Below are positions 55,601 to 64,000 of a stretch of 64,000 bases of DNA, piece by piece; position 1 is the first letter of the stretch, and each line of letters opens with the position of its first letter. The stretch lies in NCBI RefSeq assembly GCF_036417845.1, contig NC_089979.1, forward strand, positions 26,415,958 to 26,479,957, given 5' to 3'. A program made the position numbers and the translations under genes. This stretch comes from Apteryx mantelli. Its lineage: Eukaryota > Chordata > Aves > Apterygiformes > Apterygidae. The notes beneath the pieces were generated by a model. The model saw only the letters and a program-made list of their open reading frames with translations, was not told the origin of the DNA and searched no databases.

Positions 55601-58600
55601 TCAGGTTTATTAGATAACGTATCAATGTAGCCTATTTTACAACTCAATTCAAAGTTTTCCTTTGTTAAAGTAGATTGCAAATTTATCACCAGTTGAGCTT
55701 GGCACTTAAGTTCTTTTTGATATTAGAAGACTTTTATGTCACTGGTTCTCATTATTGGTTTTTGGTTTTTTTTTTAACGTGCTGCAAAAAATGTAACTAA
55801 ACAGCTTGTATATAATTCATTATGTTCGTTTAGGCCTTGCTCCAAAACATGTCACAGCAGTGAGAAACTTCCACTATAATGGATTTTGGATTTAATCTGT
55901 TGTGTATGGAAATAGTTGACCTATCATCTGTGGGTTTAAGAAAGACTCTGAGCAGTTTTAAATATGTTTTTTTTTTCTCGTTGTTTATATGGGGATGAAG
56001 AATGATTGATGAAATAATTTGACTGTTCTGTAAAATGCAATTTAACTTTGTAACCTGCATTGGTTATCTAAAAAAAATTGTTGTAAGAGGTTTCATGTGA
56101 CATTGGCAACTTCAAGTGCCACAATTAATGACTGAAACTCTACTCTTTTTAGAAACAACCCCTATGAACGTTTGAGAAGAGTAAAAAAAAAAAACCACCT
56201 TTTTTTCCCCTGTTTCTTTATAGCATGTATTAGGTAGCATTTAGAGCTCTGTTGCAGAATCAGTTATCGACTTAAATACTTTACAGATCATGCTTGTCTT
56301 ATAAATATAAAATCCTAGCATAAATATTCTAATTTAAAAAGGGAAAACATCAGAATATTAAATAAAGGCAATACTGTTGGCTGCTGTGACTTTTCAAATT
56401 AGTCTTAAGGATAATTATTCAATCATTTTTGGAAAGAAAAAGGACAATGCGTTATTTAATTTAGCTGTAAGTCATTAAAGAATTAAAGATATGAAAAGTC
56501 ATGTTCATGGAGCTTTTCTCTTTCAGAATAACAAAAACTTTAATAGATCAGGATGGTCCTAGTTGGAGGGAGAAGCTGCCACTGATTCCAGTTGTCCCAG
56601 TTTCTGCTCAGCTACACAGGTGGGATGGAGGCAACTTCACTCCAGAGACTAAGCCGAGAAGCACTGCAAATACCAATAGAGAAGAACAATTGCAGATGAA
56701 TGGTGTGTATAGCTAATGCAAACATATAGACACAAGAAAAGAATTGTTAATTGAAAAACAGAGTACAATTTTTGTTAGTGATGTCAAAGAAACTGCTTTA
56801 GATAATATTTATCACAAACCTTTGTGAAAAGCTAAGTTAGATGATGGTCATTTACATGATTAGGTTTAATAGGCTTCATGGAGCCACAGTTAGCTACATT
56901 TTTTTAATAATGTAGTTTGTAGCATGCAATTTGTGCAGTTATATAACATTAGCAGAAATATTTATCAGCAGTATGTTGAGTCCTATTACAAATATCAGCG
57001 GTTTCCCTGACCTCATACTATAGTTATAACAGTAAAATCAGCTGTGTAATCTGTATCCATCATTTAATTGTTCATGAGAGCATTACTCAGTTCTTGGGAA
57101 TAGCAAGCATAGGCACTATTCTAGATGGCTGGTATTCAGTGAAATGGGCTACAGAAGAACATTTCTAACGTTTTTCACTCTGCGTTCTAGCTCTGGCAGC
57201 AGATAGTCAGTAGTTGCTTTTTAACTATGTTAAATCAGGAGTTGTTTACACATAAGTACTGAATGGTTTGCTCCTTTAGGACACTCCTCCTCCTGAATTT
57301 TTCCCTTCATTGGAGTTTCCATTTTTCCCCTCCAGTAATTCAGGTGAGGGAGCCCTTCTAATTCCATTTGTATTGGCATTAAACATTTTTCCTGCAAAGG
57401 AACTAACTATCATTTCTGACTCTTATGTTACTGTTAATTGGCTCACCTTTGAGTTTATTTTAATACAAAGGAAAGTAGTGCGGAGGATAAGCTCCTCCTG
57501 TTTAACATGAGGGGGGGCAGCAATGCCTAGCTGAGTTACTAGCCAAACGTATAGCAGTGACAGGGTTATGTATCTATAATCCGTTACTGCAGCAGTCTGC
57601 ATTCTTGCACACTACAGTTTTAATGGTTTTAACGCTGTCTGAAAGATCATCTTTAAATTTATCTGTACCTGATGTAAAAAAAGAGACAACTTACAAATAC
57701 ATGCCTTTATGTGAGAGTTGAACATTTCTCTCAGGCATAAGATGTGACTTTAGAAACTCACAATAGTGTGGTTTATATAAGATCTGAATGATGATGTATA
57801 TTGAAATACAGTAATGCTGAAGAATATTATTTTTCATTTAAGGAATATGAGGGGGATATAGGTGCATAATTTAAGCTCAGCTGATAAAAATTTTACTCGA
57901 CTTTTTAAAATGTCCAGTGACTTAAGTATTTTCATTAAAGTTGTTGTAAGTACATATCTTTAGTGATTTAACACTCTTAAGGATGGGGCAATAATTGGGT
58001 TTATCATTTATTTTTGGAATGAAGTAGAAAGTTGGTATTTTGCATTAACATTGCTATTGAACATAAATGCTTAGCTTGAACAGTGCTTTTTGTTGTAGTG
58101 TTTGCAGCCCTAGCTTTTTCTGTGAATGAGGAATATAACTTGTTATTTATTTCAATGTATAACCAAACTGTTTAATCTAAACCTTTTAAGTAGTGAAGAT
58201 TAAACTTATATCTATATAACCTTCTAGTAACTTTACCAAGAGAGAGAACTTGAAGATCATGGTAGGGAAAAGTACAAAGGTAAATGGTTCCTCAGAACAG
58301 TAGTGATGATGTCTAACCTGTTCTGAAACTTAATGAGATTAGCCATCGTTTTCTCCGTCAAGTGTGTTCGGTAATATTTTGATACAAAACACTTATGTCT
58401 CAACTATTTCAAATAGATTGGGCTTTGTTTAGGTTTTGTTTTTATAAATATTACATGAAAACCTTCACCAAAGTTTGACTCTTAGGTATGTAGTTGCCTT
58501 TTAGGACCTGTACTAAATCAGTGAGACCTACAGTAATAGCTGCCGCTGGAAGCATGCCAGCAACACCACTTGGTCATTATTGAAACCTTATGGCTGGCTG

Positions 58601-60835
58601 ACACTTTTTTGCAACTATTGTATGTGTTGGTTTTTGTATCTTACGACTTGAGTTAAAATTCAGTTATGTTTCCTGTTTAAGTCTGCTCTGATTTCAGAGT
58701 ATTACTTACTTTTTCCCAAGTCTACATATAGTTTTCTGGCATAGAACAGTGCCACATTTTTATAAAAGAGCTCATTGAGTTTAAATTTTGGTTAAAATGA
58801 TCTTTTTACATACAGTCTTTAAAACCTGGAGCTTCACAGGGGTGTCATACTCTTTAGAAAAGTACAAAAAGTCAATTTTTCCATTATGATTTACTTTGAT
58901 CTATGTTACTAATTATTGTTTACTTACTACAGGGACATGAAACTGCTTTCAGGACTGGTTTTCCATTGAAAACATAGCTAAAAATTGTAATTAACTCAGA
59001 ACCAGATGCAATGAGTGATGAAGAGTTTAGGAGGAAAGATGATAATTTTGGAAGAACACAATATTAATCAGAAAGTATATATTTACAGTTAGTTGTTTTC
59101 AGGTCACTCAAAACATGCATCTTATAAAAGATATTAACAGAATATTATTGATATATCACTCACCCCAATTGATGATTTGGTTGCCATTGTCAGTTTAGTG
59201 CAGTAATTGTGATGGATGATTTGCTTGCAGAAAGAATATTGGTTTAAATTACAGCCTTCCTAGTGTGATGGTGACAGTTTAGAAGGCCTTTAATCCTATT
59301 GATAGATCTGCACCATTGTAGATAAAATCGGTATCTCAGCAGAGATATGTTGTCCCTCTGTACCACACAGAAAGGGTGAATGAGAAGCGTTGGAAGTGTA
59401 GACCTGTCTGTTGTATTCCCAGTATTTCAGCAAAATAGTTACCCTGGTGCATCAGAAAGTATATGTTGTGCCAAATGTATATATGGTAGTTTATTCCTTC
59501 TTTAGAGCAGTAGCAAGATCTGAAACAGAAATTGTAATGCCTTGACTGATCAAAGATACTCCAGATATCGGGCATTTGTTCTTAGTCTGCACAGATTGTT
59601 GAGCTACCCTTAATGAACTGACCTGCTTAAATAACACTGTGATTCTTTTGTAATGTAGGTGAAAAAGATGAGGAGACGTTCAAGACACTAAAAAATGAAG
59701 GGAATGATTTTGTAAAGAAGGGTAAATACGAAGAAGCTGTAAATAAATACAGTGAGTGCATGAAGTTAAATACCAAGGAATGTACTATCTACACTAACAG
59801 GTAAAGATCTGAAATCCAACCCCATTTTGTGAGATAACAATACTTGTTATATTTTCTGACTGCAAATAAGAATTTTGCATCACTTCAGTCACTATTATAC
59901 AAAGATTATTTTTTCCATTTGATCAGAGTTTCCAACAGCGTAATTGATTTTTCTTTAAACCACATTATTTTTCAAGAGGAACAGATATTAATGTTACTGA
60001 AATATGTCCTCAAATATTTATAAAGATAGAACAGTCTATAATAAGAGTTACAATTAGCATAGCATTTTGCAGCATTTTTCAAGAATGCCGGTATAATTTT
60101 AATTAAAAGCTAATGTGCAGTAGCAGTATCTCAAATATCAAAAGTAGTGTTTCAGAGAAAAAGGTACATTTTGAGAATACGAAAGTAGGAACAGTCTACA
60201 GTAGCATTATTTTTAAAGGTTGACCTAATACTGTAGCATAATTCTTTCTGCTGTAATCCTGTCAGCTTTCACAAACTAAGAAGGATTTGTTTAGGCTAGT
60301 ACTTGAATAGGACACTTCCAAGTAATAATAAAGTGCAGAAAGCGATGTTGCTTATTCAGTTCAGAGTACTTTTTTCCCCAGAATGGCTGTATAAAATCAG
60401 TATTTCATTACTGTGTTATTGGTATTGTGCTAACATAGGCTCTGCTTTTGAAATACATGCATATCTGCTTAACTTCAAGCATGTAGGTGAGTCATACTTG
60501 AATTTTGACTTACACTGCAGAAGTTGGCTCTCTCTAAATCCATCCAATGATATCATTAATACTTACTGGTTTTGATGTACTCTAAAAATATCTGATTGTG
60601 GTGGAATTGTGTGAAGTATTGTAATTTACATTTATGAGTCAGATACTGCTCTCACAACAGTACTCTAAATTTACTTATATTGCAGTGTATTTTGTTTTTC
60701 TGTGTTAGAGCTCTCTGTTACTTGAAACTGTATAAATATGAAGAGGCTAAGCAGGATTGTGATCATGTTCTTCAGATAGAAGATTCTAATATTAAAGCTT
60801 TCTACAGAAGAGCACTAGCATACAAAGGATTGCAG
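25472..60835 (+). CDS. SPAG1: SPAG1, TPR co-chaperone for axonemal dynein assembly (3' end outside window)
   Basis: Fifteen coding exons join to 748 codons with no stop and consistent splice phases throughout (2244 coding bases). Human SPAG1 is about 926 residues. The protein has three TPR arrays, at about 205-319, 482-599 and 659-748, separated by charged linkers. Each array keeps the carboxylate-clamp pattern (KxxGN, then NNKA or NRA, then KALxRRA or K-RRA) that binds the C-terminal EEVD of HSP70/HSP90. SPAG1 (DNAAF13) helps preassemble dynein arms in the cytoplasm, and loss causes primary ciliary dyskinesia in people. The ATG lies two bases into its exon after AATATTTAG, so the first exon is noncoding. 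The expected RPAP3-like C-terminal domain is not in the window: no exon was found after 60835. Confidence 0.97.
26215..26374 (+). CDS. SPAG1: SPAG1 coding exon 2
   Basis: Acceptor TTTTAAAG ends at 26214; donor GTATGG follows 26374. Encodes residues 47-100 with the family segments [14 protein letters not shown] and FTAEEWE. Phase 2 in, phase 0 out. Confidence 0.96.
27217..27342 (+). CDS. SPAG1: SPAG1 coding exon 3
   Basis: Acceptor TTTCCTTTCAG ends at 27216; donor GTATCT follows 27342. Encodes residues 101-142, beginning SWVTEM and including DNLPPIR, both recognisable from the family. Phase 0 at both ends. The next intron is 4.4 kb. Confidence 0.95.
27343..31720 (+). other. SPAG1: SPAG1 intron between coding exons 3 and 4
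   Basis: 4.4 kb without a recognised exon or transposon. It holds a perfect inverted repeat at 30521-30551 and a minus-strand open frame of 178 codons at 29886-30422 with no family resemblance or splice context. Confidence 0.8.
30521..30551. repeat. Perfect 14-bp inverted repeat with a 3-nt loop
   Basis: TGTAACCTAACATT is followed after ATA by its exact reverse complement, in a SPAG1 intron. This is a near-continuous 31-bp palindrome that could extrude a cruciform or fold in RNA. No transposon ends or target-site duplication are evident. Confidence 0.8.
31721..31788 (+). CDS. SPAG1: SPAG1 coding exon 4 (68 nt)
   Basis: Acceptor TTTCTCTTTCAG ends at 31720; donor GTATGT follows 31788. Encodes residues 143-165, a Lys/Asn-rich linker ending PRDYSEWDK, a conserved SPAG1 segment. 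Ends in phase 2. It was found from the missing piece of the family sequence. Confidence 0.93.
33659..33673. repeat. G15 homopolymer between T runs
   Basis: A run of 15 G flanked by runs of T in the SPAG1 intron 31789-33926. It is prone to length error in sequencing and to slippage. Confidence 0.85.
33927..34045 (+). CDS. SPAG1: SPAG1 coding exon 5
   Basis: Acceptor ATTTAAG ends at 33926; donor GTAATG follows 34045. Encodes residues 165-205, beginning [11 protein letters not shown] and ending EKKIDTTG, both family hallmarks. Phase 2 in, phase 1 out. Confidence 0.95.
34621..34726 (+). CDS. SPAG1: SPAG1 coding exon 6, start of TPR array 1
   Basis: Acceptor TTTTCTCTAG ends at 34620; donor GTGAGT follows 34726. 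Encodes residues 205-240: EKEKGNEAF followed by [12 protein letters not shown], the first TPR helix pair with the KxxGN clamp motif. Phase 1 in, phase 2 out. Confidence 0.97.
34727..40175 (+). other. SPAG1: SPAG1 intron containing an inverted CR1 LINE
   Basis: 5.4 kb, of which 36.73-40.05 kb is a CR1 element in opposite orientation. The stretch 34727-36730 is AT-rich and has no feature I can name. Confidence 0.9.
36730..40050 (-). mobile_element. Long, decayed CR1 LINE with endonuclease and reverse transcriptase remains
   Basis: Read on the minus strand this is CR1 ORF2 in order. Near 39.1 kb the endonuclease segment LNHPDNCWK appears, then [15 protein letters not shown]. Near 38.05 kb comes the reverse transcriptase motif matching NYRPVSL, near 37.9 kb HGFTKGKSC, near 37.65 kb the GSxLG motif, and near 37.57 kb the catalytic FADD, here F-A-C-D. 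Then follow the C-terminal MQQYRLG and KDLGV motifs (37.35-37.44 kb) and 3' noncoding sequence whose end (about 36.75 kb) carries the CR1 GGTTGGATGAGATCTCTGG-like block. Frameshifts and stops break every frame, so it is inactive. At about 3.3 kb it is unusually long for CR1, most copies being a few hundred bases. Both edges are approximate. Confidence 0.92.
40176..40306 (+). CDS. SPAG1: SPAG1 coding exon 7, TPR array 1
   Basis: Acceptor CTTTTTCAG ends at 40175; donor GTAAAG follows 40306. Encodes residues 240-284 with [20 protein letters not shown] and the following DCEKVL helix; the Asn of NNKA is a clamp residue. Phase 2 in, phase 1 out. The acceptor lies only about 130 bp from the edge of the CR1 element. 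Confidence 0.97.
40978..41084 (+). CDS. SPAG1: SPAG1 coding exon 8, end of TPR array 1
   Basis: Acceptor TCCTTTGTAG ends at 40977; donor GTAAAA follows 41084. Encodes residues 284-319, starting [15 protein letters not shown] with the clamp Lys/Arg and ending VEPENAIAK. Phase 1 in, phase 0 out. Confidence 0.97.
42132..42294 (+). CDS. SPAG1: SPAG1 coding exon 9, charged linker
   Basis: Acceptor GTATTGCAG ends at 42131; donor GTAATG follows 42294, preceded by A rather than G. Encodes residues 320-374, a helical Lys/Glu region then an acidic stretch ([11 protein letters not shown]) that offers casein kinase 2-type sites. Ends in phase 1. The matching human segment is also acidic and low in complexity. 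Confidence 0.92.
42295..46832 (+). other. SPAG1: SPAG1 intron between coding exons 9 and 10
   Basis: 4.5 kb without a recognised exon, RNA gene or transposon. Composition is AT-rich throughout. Confidence 0.8.
46833..47258 (+). CDS. SPAG1: SPAG1 coding exon 10, linker and start of TPR array 2
   Basis: The largest coding exon (426 nt). Acceptor CTTCCTTGTAG ends at 46832; donor GTGAGT follows 47258. Residues 374-481 are a poorly conserved linker rich in Lys, Glu, Ser and Gly ([16 protein letters not shown]); residues from about 482 begin TPR array 2 with [20 protein letters not shown]. Phase 1 at both ends. The linker diverges far more from the human protein than the TPR part. Confidence 0.95.
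47650..47749 (+). CDS. SPAG1: SPAG1 coding exon 11, TPR array 2
   Basis: Acceptor TTCTTTTAG ends at 47649; donor GTAAAT follows 47749. Encodes residues 516-549 with [20 protein letters not shown], carrying the clamp Asn. Phase 1 in, phase 2 out. Confidence 0.97.
47750..50654 (+). other. SPAG1: SPAG1 intron containing a CR1 3' end
   Basis: 2.9 kb. It holds the CR1 copy at 49.4-49.95 kb and a local imperfect duplication near 48433-48487 (AGCACAATG plus AGCTATAAAAA, twice). The rest is featureless. Confidence 0.85.
49415..49950 (+). mobile_element. CR1 LINE 3' end, plus orientation
   Basis: About 0.53 kb covering the end of ORF2 and the 3' tail. In order it shows the segment matching [14 protein letters not shown], 'GAGGAGAGGCTGAGG', 'GTTGCCCAGAGAGGTTG', 'TTTTCAAGACCTGACTGGA', 'AGGTTGGACTAGA' and the terminal ATGATTCTATGA repeat. 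It is 5'-truncated, with small indels that break the frame. It is in the same orientation as SPAG1. Confidence 0.95.
50655..50807 (+). CDS. SPAG1: SPAG1 coding exon 12, end of TPR array 2
   Basis: Acceptor TTTTCTGCAG ends at 50654; donor GTAACT follows 50807. Encodes residues 549-600: [20 protein letters not shown] with the clamp Lys/Arg, then [11 protein letters not shown] and ANDSVNR. Phase 2 at both ends. Highly conserved with the human protein. Confidence 0.97.
52034..52150. repeat. Long near-perfect inverted repeat (hairpin)
   Basis: The left arm at 52034-52068 and the right arm at 52116-52150 are reverse complements over 35 nt with two differences, one of them a G:U pair in RNA. The core is TGGTCATCCATTTAACACTG. 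The spacer is about 47 nt. Weaker pairing continues outwards for 10-15 nt to a GTAC on each side. Possible explanations are a small foldback transposon or a hairpin RNA; there is no obvious target-site duplication. It lies in the sense strand of a SPAG1 intron. Confidence 0.85.
52650..52790. repeat. TA-rich microsatellite region
   Basis: Irregular (TA)n and (TATA)n runs such as TATAATATATATTATAATAC over about 140 bp, with several short palindromes. It is likely to vary in length between individuals. Confidence 0.8.
56527..56702 (+). CDS. SPAG1: SPAG1 coding exon 13, linker between TPR arrays 2 and 3
   Basis: Acceptor CTCTTTCAG ends at 56526; donor GTGTGT follows 56702. Encodes residues 600-659, beginning with the conserved [13 protein letters not shown] and continuing into a variable linker. 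Phase 2 in, phase 1 out. The GTGTGT donor is weaker than its neighbours but is the only one that keeps the frame into the next exon. Confidence 0.93.
56703..59658 (+). other. SPAG1: SPAG1 intron between coding exons 13 and 14
   Basis: 3 kb, AT-rich, with no exon, RNA gene or transposon recognised. Confidence 0.8.
59659..59800 (+). CDS. SPAG1: SPAG1 coding exon 14, start of TPR array 3
   Basis: Acceptor TTGTAATGTAG ends at 59658; donor GTAAAG follows 59800. Encodes residues 659-706: [20 protein letters not shown], then KYSECMKLN and IYTNR, the first TPR repeat of array 3 with clamp residues. Phase 1 in, phase 2 out. Confidence 0.97.
60709..60835 (+). CDS. SPAG1: SPAG1 coding exon 15, TPR array 3 (last in window)
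   Basis: Acceptor TCTGTGTTAG ends at 60708; donor GTAAAG follows 60835. Encodes residues 706-748: [19 protein letters not shown], then [15 protein letters not shown] with the clamp Lys/Arg. Ends in phase 0. The rest of array 3 and the C-terminal domain must lie beyond 64000. Confidence 0.97.
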
Positions 60836-63800
60836 GTAAAGAAAAAAGAACATGGCAGGTATTCTTAAGCACTTCTAAACTTGCTTATCCTCTTCAAAGG
60901 CAATCAGGTAGTTGTAGTGGATGGGTAAATACCAGCAAAGTATGCAACGTGGATGATTTATTGCTTTATGTTTGTAAAGCACTAGACATATATAAAACAT
61001 GATAGAAGTATTTTTGGAACATAAAAATTATCTGAATATTGACTTGCAATAATTTGAAAAGATTCAGGAATATTGGAATAAATGAGAGTTTTGACTGGAG
61101 TTTGATTAAGCAAGTTTCAGCTTTTTTCTAAAGTTCTAATTTTCTTCCGGATAGCCCAGTCTGTTTTTTTCTGTCAGGGTGTTCGCTGTATCTTTGCTGT
61201 TGACAAACTGATCTTCTCCAAGTCTGTCTTCACCTGTTCAAACGAAAATCTCAAGCTGTTTTTTGGAATCAGTTCACACTTGAGTGTGTGTCACATTAAA
61301 GAGAGCTTTAATTTTCTTCATCCTCTCCCCACTCCTTTTCCAAACACAGGCCAAACCTTTATCACTAACTTCCTTCCTCCCTCTCTGGGACATCATCATT
61401 ATCTTTCCACTCAGGCTAAATTGGTGTTCATCTTCCATCTGTGCCAAAGTCTCACATTCAAACCATGTCTAAGTCATGCAGGTTCTTTCTATCTGAAATC
61501 ACTGAGACTCAACCTTTCTTTTCCATCTGCACAGTAAAATTGTTGTCCGTCCTGTCCTCATCTTACATCACAGTTTTTTCAGTATCCTTTTATCTGACCT
61601 TGATAGTGCGGTCTTGTATTGCTCATATCCATCCTGAGTGTCACTGCAAATCTCATGCTCCATCACTTGAACCATGTTGTTCCTTTTGTCTCTGTTCATT
61701 TCCCTTCTTCATTGGATCGATATTAGCTACTTTCTACTCTTTATAAGCCTTTCATAGCAATCCTTACCCTACCTGTCAGCTCTTACCTGATATTGAATGG
61801 TCAACTTCTCACTTTACTTGGTTCATGATGGCAACTTTTCTCACCTACTCTGCATTAGGTTTTCCAACAAGTGTCTTTAAATAAGCATCTTAAGTGCTTT
61901 CTCCTAGGTTGTTCTTCAGTCTAGTGGAGATTACTCTAAACATCTACCACGTTTCATCAGTGTCCTTCTTCAAATGAATACTTACATCACAGCTCTCCTA
62001 TGTTTCATGGCGTAACAAAAAATTACCTTGTTCTCTGTCAGCCTAAAAATTGTTTGAGGACAGCCTGTTTGTGCTTAGCACTACACTAGCCTATTCTCAT
62101 CCTGTGTTACACGCAATTCCAAAAGCAAGTCTTAGTAAGCACAAGATAATTTTTGATGATAAATTTGTTCCTCTGTCTGTTACAGTAGCTAAAAAATTTT
62201 TAAAGCTGGTTCTGATTAATTGTCGGGAAAGGTGAAAAATTTTAATTTTGTGTAAGATTGTTTTCTGTAGTTATATCAGGCCAGCTGGTATTAATTATCT
62301 GTAGCTTTATATTATTGGAGTCAATAAAAGTTAGTATAAGTAACAGCAAAACCAGAGAGTGATTCTAGCAGTCAAAAAAATCGTAATTACACACTGAAGA
62401 AGAATGTCAAGAAACAGAGGAATAACTGCTTTTTTGAATATCTCAGGAAAAAAAAATTATTTGGGTTTTATTGAAGATATAACCTGAAATACACTGTTCA
62501 TGGATTCTCTCAGGACACTGGAAGCAGGGGATTCCCAAGATGTTTTGTTTTGGTTAGGTTTCATACCTTCAGTATTGCCACTTCCAGGGATGTAAGTAAT
62601 TGATAAAACCAGAGAAAGCAATAAAAATGATCTGGGGTTAACAAATGACCCTAATGAAAGATTTTAAGAGCTAAATACATGTAATTGGGCAAAGATAAAA
62701 CTAAGCTGGGAAGTGTTATTAGTTTATAAATATGCAAATACTTATTCATGAAAGTTGAAGTGGAATTTAATATAGTAAATGAGGATGTTTATAGATTTAC
62801 TGAGTTGTAGTTAAGGGAAGATCAGGAAAAAACCCTGCTTGTTTGATGGATTAGGCCTGTAATATAGGACATGGGACTAGAGTGGACCTCCTACAGCTGA
62901 TAGTCCTGTCTGTTGCTTTGAGTACAACCACATTACATGATTTCATTAAGAAATCTGGCAGGCTGCAGTTTGAAACTTAGGAGAGTTGTTTGTTTGCCGA
63001 GCCTCATGCTTGCTGTCAGAAGTCTGTTACAGAACCTTGTTTCTCTGTAGTTGTGAATCTTCACCTTTGTAGTTCAAGTAGTTTAGCTTTAAAAGTAGTT
63101 CTTTGCTGATGAAAGCAATCTACCCCATTTCTGCGTTCATTTTCTGAGGCTAAATAATTCTAGTTCTCTTACTCTTCTTTCATGATATAGCAGACTTCAG
63201 TTCACTTAGAAATTATGGTGTCTCTGCACCTTGAATACAGTTGACCAGTATTGAACAAAATATTTCAGATAGGGAGAGAGTATGAGTATCTTGTACAGTA
63301 GTTATTTTTATTACAGTTGAGATACTGAGGAGATACCTCAACTGATACATCAGAGAATTTTTTATGATAAAATTAATGTTTTACAGTTATCTTGTGATAC
63401 TGCTTGGGAACAGAAGAAATGTTAAGTCTCTCACTCAAGAAATTCTAGTTCTGATGTGCATGGTCTTTTACTGTCTCCTGCTTTAGTTCATCCCTATTTT
63501 TGTTTCCAGTCCTCAAGGTATCTTACTTTTTCTATATGATATTCCAGTCTTTCTCAGAATTGATATTGCTATCAACTTTATCTCTCCAGAAAATTTAGGC
63601 TGAAAATTCGTAATTTTTAATGTCAAAATCTGAAATAAAACATTGGACAAATCACAAGACTGATTCTTGAGGAACTGTATACTGATTTCCCTCTACCTCT
63701 GTACTTGTCTGTCTAATCCTCTTGTTGATAGTCTATTAACATCTCAGAGTTCATAATGTAATCCCAGTTTTCTCAAGTATAATTTCCCATGTCAAACTGT

Positions 63801-64000
63801 GAGAGATGGTCTATTGAAGTGAAGCCCAGGAAGGATTAGATACATTTTTAACTTAAGCTTAATTTAACTCTTGTATTGGCAAAGTCAGCATGAAAAGTGT
63901 AGTTAGATTCATATGATATTAATCTTGAAGGAATGTTACATTGTAAGCAATTATGCTTAAAAGCAGCAATCTTCAATAACCTGATAGTCGGATGTGTCTT
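60836..64000 (+). other. SPAG1: SPAG1 intron running off the right edge
   Basis: No exon resembling the next SPAG1 segment (expected to begin near NYQKSL) is found. The stretch 61.14-62.05 kb is pyrimidine-rich and may be an ancient repeat; the rest is AT-rich without features. Confidence 0.75.
61140..62050. repeat. Possible ancient interspersed repeat, pyrimidine-rich
   Basis: About 0.9 kb with higher C+T on the plus strand than its surroundings and phrases such as TCCTCATCTTACATCACAG and TGAACCATGTTGTTCC. These remind me of old, widely dispersed sauropsid repeats in antisense orientation. No terminal structure or coding motif is preserved, so the class is unknown and the call is tentative. 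Confidence 0.25.

Larger units (their letters stand above)
50808..56526 (+). other. SPAG1: SPAG1 intron with hairpin and AT microsatellite
   Basis: 5.7 kb. It contains a long inverted repeat (52034-52134), a short CA repeat near 52206-52220, a TA-rich microsatellite region (52650-52790) and pyrimidine runs around 52860-52890. No exon or recognised transposon was found. Confidence 0.8.

Overview
The window is vertebrate, most likely avian, nuclear DNA. The reasons are intron-containing genes with canonical GT-AG junctions, three CpG islands at promoters on an AT-rich background, moderate intron sizes, and CR1 LINE copies as the only clearly recognisable interspersed repeats. CR1 also occurs in turtles and crocodilians, so 'bird' is an inference.

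Three protein genes are supported, in the order known from human 8q22. (1) FBXO43/EMI2 is on the minus strand: coding exons 9736-8244, 7303-7201, 6312-6124 and 6032-5784, 673 codons from the chosen ATG, with a probable promoter in the CpG island at 13.3-13.98 kb. (2) POLR2K is on the plus strand: CpG-island promoter at 16.95-17.77 kb, coding exons 19379-19439, 20161-20253 and 20720-20742, 58 codons. Its last intron has U12-type splice signals. (3) SPAG1 is on the plus strand: CpG-island promoter at 22.3-23.1 kb and fifteen coding exons from 25472 to 60835. These join in one open frame of 748 codons with matching splice phases, and the gene runs past the right edge, so its C-terminal domain is missing here.

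Layout: 1-5.5 kb is intergenic, with a 16-bp minisatellite. 5.5-13.98 kb is FBXO43; a plus-strand exon-like open segment of unknown identity (12266-12435) lies in its presumed first intron. 14-16.9 kb is intergenic, 17-21.5 kb is POLR2K, and 21.5-22.3 kb is a short intergenic gap. From 22.3 kb to the end is SPAG1, whose intron at 34.7-40.2 kb carries a 3.3-kb inverted CR1 with decayed endonuclease and reverse transcriptase, and whose intron at 47.7-50.7 kb carries a 0.5-kb CR1 3' end.

The genes do not form one pathway. FBXO43 inhibits the APC/C to hold oocytes in meiosis II, POLR2K is the small zinc subunit shared by RNA polymerases I, II and III, and SPAG1 is a TPR co-chaperone for preassembly of axonemal dynein arms. 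I found no novel multi-gene system. The items most worth a second look are the exon-like segment at 12.27 kb, the duplicated splice donor in FBXO43, the U12-type intron of POLR2K, the X-box-like site at the SPAG1 promoter, and a long near-perfect hairpin in a SPAG1 intron.
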